In this document: piece by piece, positions 55,401 to 64,000 of the stretch
Numbering within the stretch: position 1 is the first letter of the stretch
How the letters are laid out: every line of letters starts with the position of its first letter
Assembly: GCA_009823505.1 (NCBI GenBank)
Contig: VZQC01006589.1
Coordinates: 8,619,480 to 8,683,479 of the forward strand
Reading direction: 5' to 3'
Source of the DNA: Rhizomys pruinosus
Taxonomy: Eukaryota > Chordata > Mammalia > Rodentia > Spalacidae
DNA: 64,000 nucleotides
Notes under the pieces: generated by a model
What the model saw: the letters and a program-made list of their open reading frames with translations, nothing else
Databases searched by the model: none
Told to the model about the DNA's origin: nothing
Position numbers and translations under genes: made by a program

Positions 55401-56815
55401 TGACGAAGTGCGAGTAAAAGAGATGAGAGAGAGAGAGAGAGACTTGAGAGAATTGAGAGAGAGAGTCTCTTGAGAGAGATCGAGAAATATCCCAGAGTTC
55501 AAATGCCCACTCAAGGATATTTCTTAGAAGTTGATTGTGGCCAAATTTAAACTTGTCCCTGTATAAATACAACACTGGCTCATTCATTTTCTGCAGTTTT
55601 CTACTTTGCAGGGTATTTTGTTTTCTCTTGATCTTTGGTATCTTGGACACCTCTAAATCTAGCACCTGGAGAGAAAGACTGGAGGGCTCTGCAGTTTCTC
55701 TCTGGGTTCATGCTGTTGATCACAAAGTATTCATCAGTAGGTTTACAGTTTGAGGAGTCTCGGGCCTGTCAGAGTAAGCAGAGATGATGTTAGGTGGTAA
55801 AATGTTATCAATAAGGGAATGTCAAAGTTAGGATCAGAGCCTCACAGTGCAGAAGTCTTGTCAAGTCAGCACTGTCTTCCAGGGAAATTTTAGTCCTAAG
55901 GACTTAGTTCTATGGAAACATCCTATTCACAGTCCTCGTGCCTGTGCTAGATTTGAAGTCCCTGCAGAACCACTCGAAAACTTGCCTTCCTTTTCCTTTC
56001 CAGCCAGGCATACAAAGTGTTCATCACATGGCTTCCCACACACTTCACTGAACTGACAAGGAATCTGTGTCGGAAAGTGATTCAAGGAAGGGTGAAGTCT
56101 GGGACAAGACTGTTCTGTGAATCTCCCTGCCCGTGCTTTGGATTCTAAGTCCACAAGATCCTGCAGGCTCAAAGTTGCATCAGGTGACATCTGCCTGGGA
56201 AGACCAGCCAGAGCCTCCTGCCATACAGAGCAGCCTTAGTGAATTAGTAAGAACGTTATCCATGAAACGCTTGCAGGGTGCTGCCAAATAGCTTTTAATC
56301 AACAATCTAGGGATCCCTGCTCAGCTCTAGGGGAAAACAAAGCGGGAGAGGCAGGCTGTATTCAAAGCACGAGGAGGTGTCAAAGGCAACATAAATTCAG
56401 CCAACTGGAAATTCACTTTAAATAAAAACACGGTTTTTTATTACACCAGTGAGCCTACTGGGAGACACAGAACCCCTCAACCCATAAAAAGGTATATTTT
56501 AATATTTTTTTCTGCACTGATAATTAAATTTATAGAAACAGCCACTGTCTCAGTTCCTGAGAATAAATAACACAAATTCAGTCAATGTGGCCTGCTCTTA
56601 CAAACTGATCATCTTCCAAGGATTCTGCCAGTATTGTCTAAGAAAGCACAGGCCATCTCAGGATCTCAGAATCTGGCTGACTTGGAGGACTGGAGCTGGG
56701 GGCGATCCATGGGACACTTTGCACAGCCTACATACTGACTTTATAAATGCAGAAATGGAGACTTGGAAGCCAACTGAGGCCATTGAAGTTACTTTATTGT
56801 GTGTTGTTGAACACT
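55401..56815. other. Unique sequence with a GA-rich tract
   Basis: (GA)n at 55422-55466 forms short inverted matches with 'gagagtctct'. 56220-56540 is repeat-free and textured like conserved non-coding DNA ('atagcttttaatcaacaatc', 'tgataattaaatttatagaa'). No exon recognised. Confidence 0.4.
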
Positions 56816-57478
56816 TCTTTTTTTCTTTTATCTTTTTATTTATATATATATATATATATTTGCTATAAGGATTATCAATCTAGACCCGTGTCCCCCCATT
56901 CCCTCCACCCCACCAGAGCTCATGCATTTCTGCCAAACATGCTTTTCATCTCTTCTCATCTTGCTTCAAAATTTCTCATGTGGAAGTTGACTGGTTTGAG
57001 CAGGAAGTTTCACTGTTTCAGTCATTCTTTGATGCAGTCCTTTCGTTGTTTTTTCCAATATGCTATTCACGCCAACTGCTTGGACAAAAGCTTAAGGGGC
57101 CATGCACAAGAAATACTTACAACTAGGTAATTGGCACTAGCATCCACAGATGAGGGATACCATTCATTGTTTGTTTTTCTGGGACTGTGTTACTTCACTC
57201 AGCATGATGCCTTCTAGCTCCAGCCATTTTCCTGCAAAGCTCATGATGTCATCTTTCTTTACTGCTGCATAGAACTCCATTGTGTAGATTACCACATTTT
57301 TTCTATCCACTCCTCAGTTGAGGGGCATTTGGGTTGGTTCCAGCTCCTTGCTATTGTGAAGAGAGCTGAAATAAGCATGGCCATGCATGTATCTCTGCTG
57401 TGGGGTGAGTCTTGAGGGTACATGCCTAGGAGTGGTATGGCTGGGTCGGGTGGCAAGTTCATTCCAAGTCTTCCAAGT
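56816..57478 (-). mobile_element. 5'-truncated LINE-1
   Basis: T-rich tail complement, (TA)n (56838-56859), short 3' UTR 'agagctcatgcatttctgcc', then ORF2 C-terminus to 'attccaagtcttcca'. It is very similar to 46456-47100. No clear duplication was found at the ends. Confidence 0.88.
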
Positions 57479-57930
57479 GTTCTCTTTATCACCTCAATGG
57501 CCTCTATGGAGAATACGAGGAGAGAGTGCTTTCCAGACAGCAGGGCGTTGCAAATATGAATTCACAGGAATTGTGACAGCATGCACAAGACTCACTGAAG
57601 CTCAAGCCAGACAAAATCCTAGCATGGAGAGGGGAGAAGTCCCCCCCAAACTAAGGAGCTATCGGCATATGATAGCTGCAGGGAGAGGAAGAGTCAGTTT
57701 TCCTTAAGTGTGTGGCCCCTGGTGGGTTGACCATGTTCCAGGGCTGGTTCCACATGCAAGAGTATTTGAGTCCACATGCAAAAGTATTTGAGTCAGATAC
57801 ATTGGTCTAGATGGCAGATGGGGAAAGAATACAGAGGTGGGTGGCTAGGGAAGTAGGAGTGGATCTGGAGAGAACTGGGGAGGACAATATATGATCAAAA
57901 TACAATTTATGAAACTCTCAAAGAATAACA
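57479..57930 (+). mobile_element. Lx-type LINE-1 3' UTR, sense
   Basis: 'ggagctatcggcatatgata', 'agtgtgtggcccctggtggg' and 'gatcaaaatacaatttatga' are sense rodent L1 3' UTR. It contains a 22-bp tandem duplication at 57750-57793 ('ccacatgcaagagtatttga'). Confidence 0.7.
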
Positions 57931-57954
57931 AAAGAAGAAAGGGCAATATGGCAT

Positions 57955-58045
57955 TCACTGAGTCAGTATGTAATTACTGAGCACCTGGAATATGCCCAGC
58001 ACTACTTCAGAGGTGAGGAAGGGTTCCAGGACACTGGCCACATGG
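57955..58045 (-). mobile_element. L2 3' tail fragment
   Basis: 'gtaattactgagcacctgga' and 'atatgcccagcactacttca' are the antisense L2 tail. Confidence 0.55.
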
Positions 58046-59235
58046 GGCGATCCCACAAGAACATTTCTACTTACAGTGAGTGACTTCTAACATCTTTTTT
58101 TTTCCTGTTAGTGCTACCCAATATATATGACCTCCATCCACCCACTCCTCTTATTCTACATCATTGTCTTTACCCTCTAACCTGGACATCCCACTACACA
58201 GCCCGTGTCTAGCTTTCCTGATTCATGTATTGTTTTATGTATTTATTTACTGTATACATTATCCCCCCAGAGACCTTTCTACCAATTTTATGGGATCTCG
58301 ACCCACCTCTGATTAAAGATCTTTGATAGCTACTTAGCTTCAAATTCTTGCTCAACGTATGGATTTCTCCTTGCTGTGGACTACTCGTCCATCTTTATTT
58401 TTCAGAATTGAATTATTGTTTACCCCATTTCCGGATCCCATATCTTTGTTCTGTTCTTTCTTTGGCTGAGAACTATCTCTCCCGACATTTGCCTAGTCAC
58501 CTTCTGTGAAGCCGTGGTCAGGATCAATGAAGAACAAGAGGCTAAACTGAGGATGAGGGGAAAAGAAGGGAGAGGCAAAGTGACAGGCGATGTGTAATGG
58601 TCATAGCTGCCCTTAGGTTACGAGCCTTAACTAGTGAAAAACTCCTTGAGTCATCTCTGTGTCCTCTTTCACCCTCCTGTCTCAAAATATGTCAGCATTT
58701 GCCCAGGCCACCCAGGCATTAGATGCTAAAAAGCAGTAAGTTTGTGTGTGTGTGCCCTCATACATACGAATGCATATACACACTCGAAGATGTACATGTT
58801 GATAGCCCAGGTTCACTGAGTACAAGAAAATTTCAAGAGCATTGTACAGTCGCTTTTGAGAGGACTTTCTTTGACAGCATTGATAGTATTTGTCAGCAGG
58901 TTCTTTGAAGGTCTGTGTTTTCCAGTGTTTTGGTACCTTAGACAGGAAAGCGTAGGAAGGTAATTAAAGTAGGTTCATGTGTACGAGTGAATAAAAAGCA
59001 TAGTGCAGTCATTAAGGTGGATTTCTAATTCTCTTTGGGGGAAACTCGATCATACTAGGGGTTAAGTAATTTTAAGACATGCAACACATCCACATTATGA
59101 GCAGAGCCTTGGTAATTATCTTTTGCAGTCATTGAGAACTCTGGAGAGAAGAAAAGATACACCTCTCCAGCAATATACAGCTATAGAATAAATAAGCATG
59201 TATGTAACCTAAATGCTAATTGGCATGTATATAAC
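58046..59235. other. Unique sequence, about 1.2 kb
   Basis: No repeat family recognised. 'gtaacctaaatgctaattgg' at 59204 recurs right after the next LTR (59638), see findings. Confidence 0.45.
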
Positions 59236-59637
59236 TGTGCTGGATAGCTTTAGTGTCAACTTGACACACTTGGGTTGAGGGAGACTCAATTGGGGAATTG
59301 GCTCAATTAGATTGGCCTGTGGCCACATCTGTGGAGTATTGTCTTGATTGTCGGGCAATGTGGGAGGCCCCAGCCCACAATGAGTGGTGCCACCCTGGGC
59401 AGGTTGTTGTGTACCATATAAGAAGGCAAGCTGGGCAAGAGCCAGGGGAGCAAGCCAGTGAACAGCATTCCTCCATGGCCTGTGCTTCTGCCTCCAGGTT
59501 CCTGCTCTGAGTTCCTGCCTTGGGCTCCCTGAGTGATGAACTGTGACCCAGGAGATGTGAGCTGAATAAACCCTTTCCTCCCCAAGTTGGTGTCAATCAG
59601 AGTGTTTTGTCACAGCAATGGAAGAGAAACTAGAACA
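59236..59637 (+). mobile_element. Solo LTR, rodent ERVL/MaLR class
   Basis: 402 bp from TGTGCTGG to TAGAACA. It has a TATA-like TATAAGA at 59417-59423 and polyA signal AATAAA at 59565-59570. Adjacent bases 'ataac' and 'gtaac' fit a 5-bp duplication with one change. No internal region, so one LTR was left by recombination. The same family ends the ERV fragment at 35020. Confidence 0.85.
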
Positions 59638-60007
59638 GTAACCTAAATGCTAACTGGATCTTATTATTACTAGAATTGGATTCTTCCTTGGTGCTCTCAT
59701 TTCACAAGAAGCACAGAGTTCAGCCAAACTGAACTGTTCCAAGTTCTCATTTTAGGAGGTTTAGGGGATGGGGGTCATAGAAGATGTTATAACAAAGATG
59801 ACTCTGTGCCACAGAAGACCAGGGATAGAGGCATGTGCTAACTTGAGAGCTCACACCTTTCTAACTCTGTGGTTTGATATTTAGTCATGCAGGATACAAA
59901 GGTTGATTTTTAGTTTACCCATAGATGATAGAAAAGATTTAAAGAATGTTAGGTCATGTGTTAAACGTTTGAATAGGAACCAACTCCAGGAAGTAAGTGA
60001 CATCATT
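59638..60007. other. Unique sequence
   Basis: Nothing recognised apart from the 20-bp match to 59204. Confidence 0.5.
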
Positions 60008-60241
60008 TAAATTTTTATTTATTATGTTTATTTTTTGGTGTATGAGTATATTGCCTGCATATGTAGTATGTATAAGTGCTCCCATGTCTTGCAGTGTTTG
60101 CAGATATCAGAAGAGAGTGTCAGATTCTCCTGGAACCGATGTTATGGATGGTTGTTAACTGCCATGTGTGTGCTAGGAATTGAACCCAGGTCCTCTGCAA
60201 GAGCAGCCAGTGCTCTTCACTGCTGAGCACCTCTCCAGCCC
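60008..60241 (-). mobile_element. B2 SINE, antisense, older
   Basis: 'tttttggtgtatgagtatat' to 'cacctctccagccccc'. The flanks share 'aagtgacatc(a/c)ttt' (about 59995 and 60246). B box complement is 'ggaattgaaccc'. Confidence 0.9.
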
Positions 60242-60624
60242 CCATGAAGTGACATCCTTTTTCAAAGCCAACAATTGTGTGAAAGACTGCCAGATTACCT
60301 AAAAAACAGAAACTGAGAAAATACTACATGTGCAAATGTTTATGAAAGAATTAACTGCAGAAAGACAGTAAGGGAATGAAGGATGCTTGACTTGAAGTAT
60401 AGAAACAGAGACCTCCACAGGAAGGGAAGATCCAGGGAATTCATAGTTCTCTGTGCCTACTCCATTGTGCTTCCCGTGGGTAACGTGGCTCAAGTCAGCA
60501 GCTTTAGGGAGTCCTCTGAAGTCAGGTAAGATCCAGTACATGGAAAGCCAAGTACTTGACAACCAGAGACAAGCTCTAGGAATGGGTAAAATGGAGTCCA
60601 AATGTGCTCCATACCTTCCCCCTA
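60242..60624. other. Unique sequence
   Basis: No feature recognised. Confidence 0.5.
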
Positions 60625-61412
60625 TGATGGTAAATTTTGTGTGGTAACTTGACTGGGTCTTGGGTTCCCATAAATGGTCAAATATAATTCTGGATGTTTC
60701 TGTGATGGTATTTTGGATGAAATTAACAGTTAAACCAGTATGTTTTCAGTAAGACACCTGGCTTTCCTTAATATGAGTGTTAGTTAGTTGAAGCCCTTAT
60801 GGACCCTCCCTCCCCCAAGTCAGAGAAAAGTTTTCTTGCTTTGGGTTTTGTGCTGGATAGCTTTAGTGTCAACTTGACACACCTGGGTTGAGGGAGTCTC
60901 AACTGGGGTATTGGCTCCATTGGACTGGCCTATGGCCACGTCTGTGGAGTATTGTCTTGATTGTTGAGCAATGTGGGAGGGCCCAGCCCACTATGGGTGG
61001 TGCCACCCCGGGCTGGTTGTTGTGTACTGTATAAGAGGTCAGACTGGGCATGGGCCAGGGGAGCAAGCCAGTGAATAGCATTCCTCCATGGCTTGTGCTT
61101 CAGCTCCTGCCTCCAGGTTCCTGCCTTGAGTTCTTGCCTTGGGCTCCCTGAGTGAGAACTGTGACCCAGGAGATGTAAGCTGAATAAACTCCTTTCTTCC
61201 CCAAGTTGGTGTTGGTCAGAGTGTTTTGTCACAGCAATATAAGACAAACTAGAACAGGTTTGAATAGAAATATTAGCTCCTTATGGATCTTAAGTCTGCT
61301 GGCTTTGAGATCAAAATGAAAACTTTAGCTCTTCTCAGTCCTGTAGCTTGTTAACTCTCGCTGCAGATCTTGGGATTTACCTGGAGCCATAATCAATGAA
61401 CCAATTCCTTGC
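60625..61412 (+). mobile_element. MLT2-like ERVL LTR, split by a younger LTR
   Basis: Left half 60625-60848: 'tgatggtaaattttgtgtgg', 'taacttgactgggtcttggg', 'ctggatgtttctgtgatggt'. Right half 61257-61412: 'ctgcagatcttgggatttac', 'atcaatgaaccaattccttg'. The halves are colinear with an ERVL LTR once 60849-61256 is removed. Confidence 0.65.
60849..61256 (+). mobile_element. Solo LTR nested in the MLT2-like LTR
   Basis: 408 bp from TGTGCTGG to TAGAACA with a perfect 5-bp duplication 'ggttt' (60844-60848, 61257-61261). TATAAGA at 61030-61036 and AATAAA at 61183-61188. It is about 90 percent like 59236-59637 by eye and in the same orientation. Confidence 0.92.
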
Positions 61413-61419
61413 AATTGCA

Positions 61420-61570
61420 TCCCCCCCCCCCCGTTAATCATCACAGGTCAACCTCAGGCATCTTTCTCCATTTCTTTCTACCAGAGCTTGAGACAAGTTC
61501 TCTCGCTGAACCTGGAGCTCACTAACTGTTCTAGGCTGGCTGGCCAATGAGCTGCAGGGTTTTTCTTCAT
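61420..61570 (-). mobile_element. B4-like SINE part after a poly-C tract
   Basis: A run of 12 C (61422-61433), then 'aggtcaacctcaggcatctt', 'cttgagacaagttctctcgc' and 'tgaacctggagctcactaac', the antisense B4-type composite SINE. Confidence 0.6.
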
Positions 61571-62812
61571 TGACCTATGCTATCTAGAAAGGGCAATCTT
61601 TCCTTACTATAGGATGATTTCTTTTCATCTCTTTTTATGATGTAGATGTATATATTTTAATACATTTCTATTCTGGTAGGCTTTTTCTAAAGGCATGTAG
61701 CTTTCCTTCTCCCTCTTACCCTCCCTCCTTTGCCTTACTCTTCCACCCCTACCCTACTTAACCTTTCCTACTCTACTGTTCCCCTCTTCTTCATATCACT
61801 TCATTATACCCCCAATCAATTAAACCTACCTTCCCAATAGCAATTTATTAGTTTCCTTTCTGGATTTTCAAGTTACAACATGCATATATAAGATTTTAAA
61901 AGCTTGCATACAGCTATGACAGAGTGCATGCTGTGTTTGACTATCTAGGTCTGGGTTACATCACATAAGATGAGTGTTTCCAGTTCCATCCATTACCTGG
62001 TATTTTCATTTTTAAGAGCTGAATAATATTAAATTGTGTATCTGTTTCACATCTTCATTATAGATTCATCAGCTGATGTACATCTAGGTTGTTTCCCATT
62101 CTTCAATATTATGAAATTGGCACCAATAAACATAGATGAACAAGTATATCTGGAGTAGACTATAGAGACTTGCATGTATATGCCCAGGGAGTGGTATGGT
62201 TGGACCATATTGAAGATCAGCTTCTAGCTTCTTGAGGAGTCTCCACAGGCTTTCCACAGTGGCTGTACCAGTTTCTGCAATGGATAAGAGTGTTCCCCTT
62301 TTTCCACCTCCTTGCCATTGTTTGTTTTGGACCTTAGCCATTCTGAGTAGGAGAAGATGAAGCCTCAAAATGGTTTTATGTGTATTTTCATGAACTCTAA
62401 AGATGCTGAACATTTCCAAAAGTATTTCTCTGCCATTTGTGTTTCATTGTTTGAGAACTCATATGCTCAGCTCCTTGCCCCTGGTTTTTCTCTCCTCTTT
62501 TTTAACTGAATTTTTGTGTTAGAATTTTAATGAGTACTGCATTGAATTTGTAGATTGCTTTTGGTTGGATGGCCATTTTCACAATAATAAACTTAACTAT
62601 CCATGAACATGGGGTGTATTTCCATCTTCCTGTATCTTCTATTTATTTCTTTGATGTTGAAAAGTTTTTATTATACAAGTTCTTCAATTCATTGTTAAGA
62701 TTTATCACAAGATATTTTATGGTTTTTGAGGATATTATGAATGAGATCATTTCCTTTGTTGGTGGTATGTAGAAAGGCTACTGATTTGGGGATGTTAATT
62801 TTATGTCTTACT
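61571..62812 (-). mobile_element. Older rodent LINE-1, ORF2 end and 3' UTR
   Basis: Antisense ORF2 phrases 'cagttccatccattacctgg', 'gtatatgcccagggagtggt', 'ggatggccattttcacaata' and 'agaaaggctactgatttggg' with a CT-rich 3' UTR (61700-61800). It is much more diverged than copies A to C. Confidence 0.75.
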
Positions 62813-62844
62813 ACTGTAATTATGAGTTTCCTGGTGGACTTTCA

Positions 62845-62990
62845 AGGGTTATTTTTGAGACAGGATCTCCCTATAGCCCAAGGTGGCCTGGAACTCACTT
62901 TGTAGACCAGGCTGGCCTAGAACTCACAGAGATCAGCCTGCCTCTACCTCCCAAGTGCTAGGATTAAAGGTGTGCACCACCACGCCCAGC
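62845..62990 (-). mobile_element. B1 SINE, antisense, inside L1
   Basis: 'tttttgagacaggatctccc' to 'ccaccacgcccagc'. Inserted into the old L1 and directly followed by B2 sequence. Confidence 0.9.
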
Positions 62991-63067
62991 TTAAAGATGG
63001 TTCTTAGCCACCACGTGGGTGCTGGGAATTGAACCCGAGTTCTCTGCAAGAGCAGTCGGTGCTCTTA
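62991..63067 (-). mobile_element. B2 SINE, 5' half, cut by the assembly gap
   Basis: 'agatggttcttagccaccac' to 'gcagtcggtgctctta', then Ns. The 3' half of B2 is absent; the sequence joins B1 directly. Confidence 0.85.
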
Positions 63068-63138
63068 NNNNNNNNNNNNNNNNNNNNNNNNNNNNNNNNN
63101 NNNNNNNNNNNNNNNNNNNNNNNNNNNNNNNNNNNNNN
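63068..63138. other. Assembly gap (71 N)
   Basis: N run between a B2 head and an (AT)n tract (63139-63158). Repeats at both edges explain why assembly failed here; the true length is unknown. Confidence 0.99.
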
Positions 63139-63597
63139 ATATATATATATATATATATAAAATCATATCATATACAAATAAAGACACTTTGACTTCTTCC
63201 TTTTTATGAAATGTTTCTAATTTTCTGTAGTAGACTCCATACTGCTATAAATTTTCCTCTTGTGACTGCCTTCATTGTGTCTCATAGATTGTGGTATGTT
63301 GTATTTTCATTTTCATTTAATTCTAAGAAATTTTAAATTTCCTTCTTGATTTCTCCCAAATTTCATTCAGTAGTGTTTGTTTAGTTTCTGAGTTGTGGGG
63401 ATATTGAAGTCACATACTATCACTGTGTTGAAATCAATCTGCAATTTTTTAATCTAATAACATTTCTTTTATAAAATCAGGTGGTGTTGTGTGTGGTATA
63501 CATTTGTTTAAGATTGTACTATCTTCTTGGTGTATTTTTCCTTTAATGGGTATGAAGCAACCCTCCCTATCTCTCCTAAGTAATTTAATTTTGAAGT
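63139..63597 (-). mobile_element. Older rodent LINE-1, ORF2 upstream part
   Basis: 'gactgccttcattgtgtctc', 'gattctcccaaatttcattc'-like and 'gaagtcacatactatcactg' are antisense L1 ORF2. Probably the same element as 61571-62812, continued beyond the SINEs and gap. Confidence 0.6.
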
Positions 63598-64000
63598 CCA
63601 CATCCACTGCCCTCAAGACCTAGGTGGGGGGAGGAGAAGGAGTACTTGAAAGTTGCGCCAAGAGGAGTACATCAAGCAAGCCCTGGCCAACAGCCTCACT
63701 TGCCAAGGAAAATACACCCCAAGTGGTCAGGCTGGGGCTGTAGCCAGTGAGGCCCTCTTCATCTCTAACCATGCCTACTAAACTAAGGTGACCTCAGGCT
63801 GCCCCATCAACACTCCAGGCTCATGTCTACCCTCTTGCTCATGAAGGTGGTGTGGGGGGCGTCCAGGTTGTTTCCTAACACTCTGTGTTCCTTCCCATCA
63901 CTCTTGCCACTGTCATAACCTTGGTGTATGGTGTTGTCTTTGAATGGTTACTGACATCCTTTCCATTCCACTACCAATAAACAAGTATTTAATAGGAGAA
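63598..64000 (+). pseudogene. Aldoa: Processed pseudogene of aldolase A (3' part)
   Basis: Fructose-bisphosphate aldolase A is the glycolytic enzyme that splits fructose 1,6-bisphosphate. The last 39 codons of the parent are intact in one frame from 63662 ('[18 protein letters not shown]' then '[20 protein letters not shown]') to the conserved final Tyr and stop TAA at 63779-63781. Upstream, 63598-63660 is the preceding exon sequence ('ctgccctcaag') broken by extra bases and a TAG. About 200 bp of the Aldoa 3' UTR follow ('ggctgccccatcaacactcc') with AATAAA at 63976-63981. The region equals joined mRNA sequence without an intron, is 5' truncated and sits in old L1 DNA, so it is a retrocopy and not the gene. 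The A tail would lie past the window edge. Confidence 0.9.

Noticed and set aside
59204..59657. 20-bp repeat as the target duplication of the solo LTR
   Set aside because: The LTR ends give a 4-of-5 match for a 5-bp duplication, the sister LTR has a perfect 5-bp one, and the left 20-mer does not touch the element.

Overview
The window looks like about 64 kb of non-coding chromosomal DNA from a muroid rodent. This rests on dense rodent-specific interspersed repeats: B1, B2, B4-like and ID SINEs, Lx-type LINE-1 3' ends, rodent ERVL/MaLR LTRs, and older mammalian repeats (MIR, L2, MER5, MLT1/MLT2-like LTRs, old L1). The species cannot be fixed by eye. The young B2 copies carry a 'gcctagcggttaag' 5' region that differs from the mouse consensus as I know it. 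I found no intact protein-coding gene, no tRNA or rRNA gene, no CRISPR array and nothing bacterial. The long open frames are pieces of LINE-1 ORF2, ERV-derived sequence or simple repeats.

Layout. 1-11.8 kb: SINEs, old L1, LTR-like repeats and unique AT-rich DNA, with two young B2 copies (6216 and 10952) and a 5'-inverted L1 (9706-10350). 11.8-15.1 kb: a 5'-truncated, frameshifted ERVL provirus (pol remnants, then polypurine tract, then 3' LTR) whose LTR holds a 4 x 40 bp tandem repeat. 15.1-27.8 kb: Lx 3' UTRs, L2, MIR, MER5-like fragments, a 42/43-bp minisatellite at 17.84 kb and unique stretches. 27.8-37.9 kb: about 10 kb of LINE-1 nearly all on the minus strand, made of at least four pieces. 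The 5'-most piece keeps 5' UTR tandem monomers, ORF1, the ORF2 endonuclease and the reverse transcriptase with its FADD motif, but about 0.7 kb of MaLR-type ERV sequence replaces the ORF2 middle, and a lone N sits on one junction.

37.9-48.8 kb: unique DNA, an MLT1 LTR, rodent LTR fragments, a B2 whose 5' end is inverted inside perfect target-site duplications (43899-44100), and a 31-copy 35-bp minisatellite (44821-45904). 48.8-50.2 kb: an inverted duplication of about 300 bp that carries B2 plus flanking sequence. 50-59 kb: the largest unique stretches, plus a B1-B2 pair that appears to share one target-site duplication (54611-55000). 59-64 kb: two near-identical solo LTRs, one nested in an older MLT2-like LTR with a perfect 5-bp duplication; old L1; an assembly gap (63068-63138); and at the right edge a processed pseudogene of aldolase A (last 39 codons, stop codon, 3' UTR and polyA signal).

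No genes act together here. The main biological content is the record of retrotransposition: target-site duplications, twin-priming inversions, nested insertions, one cellular mRNA retrocopy, and two minisatellites.
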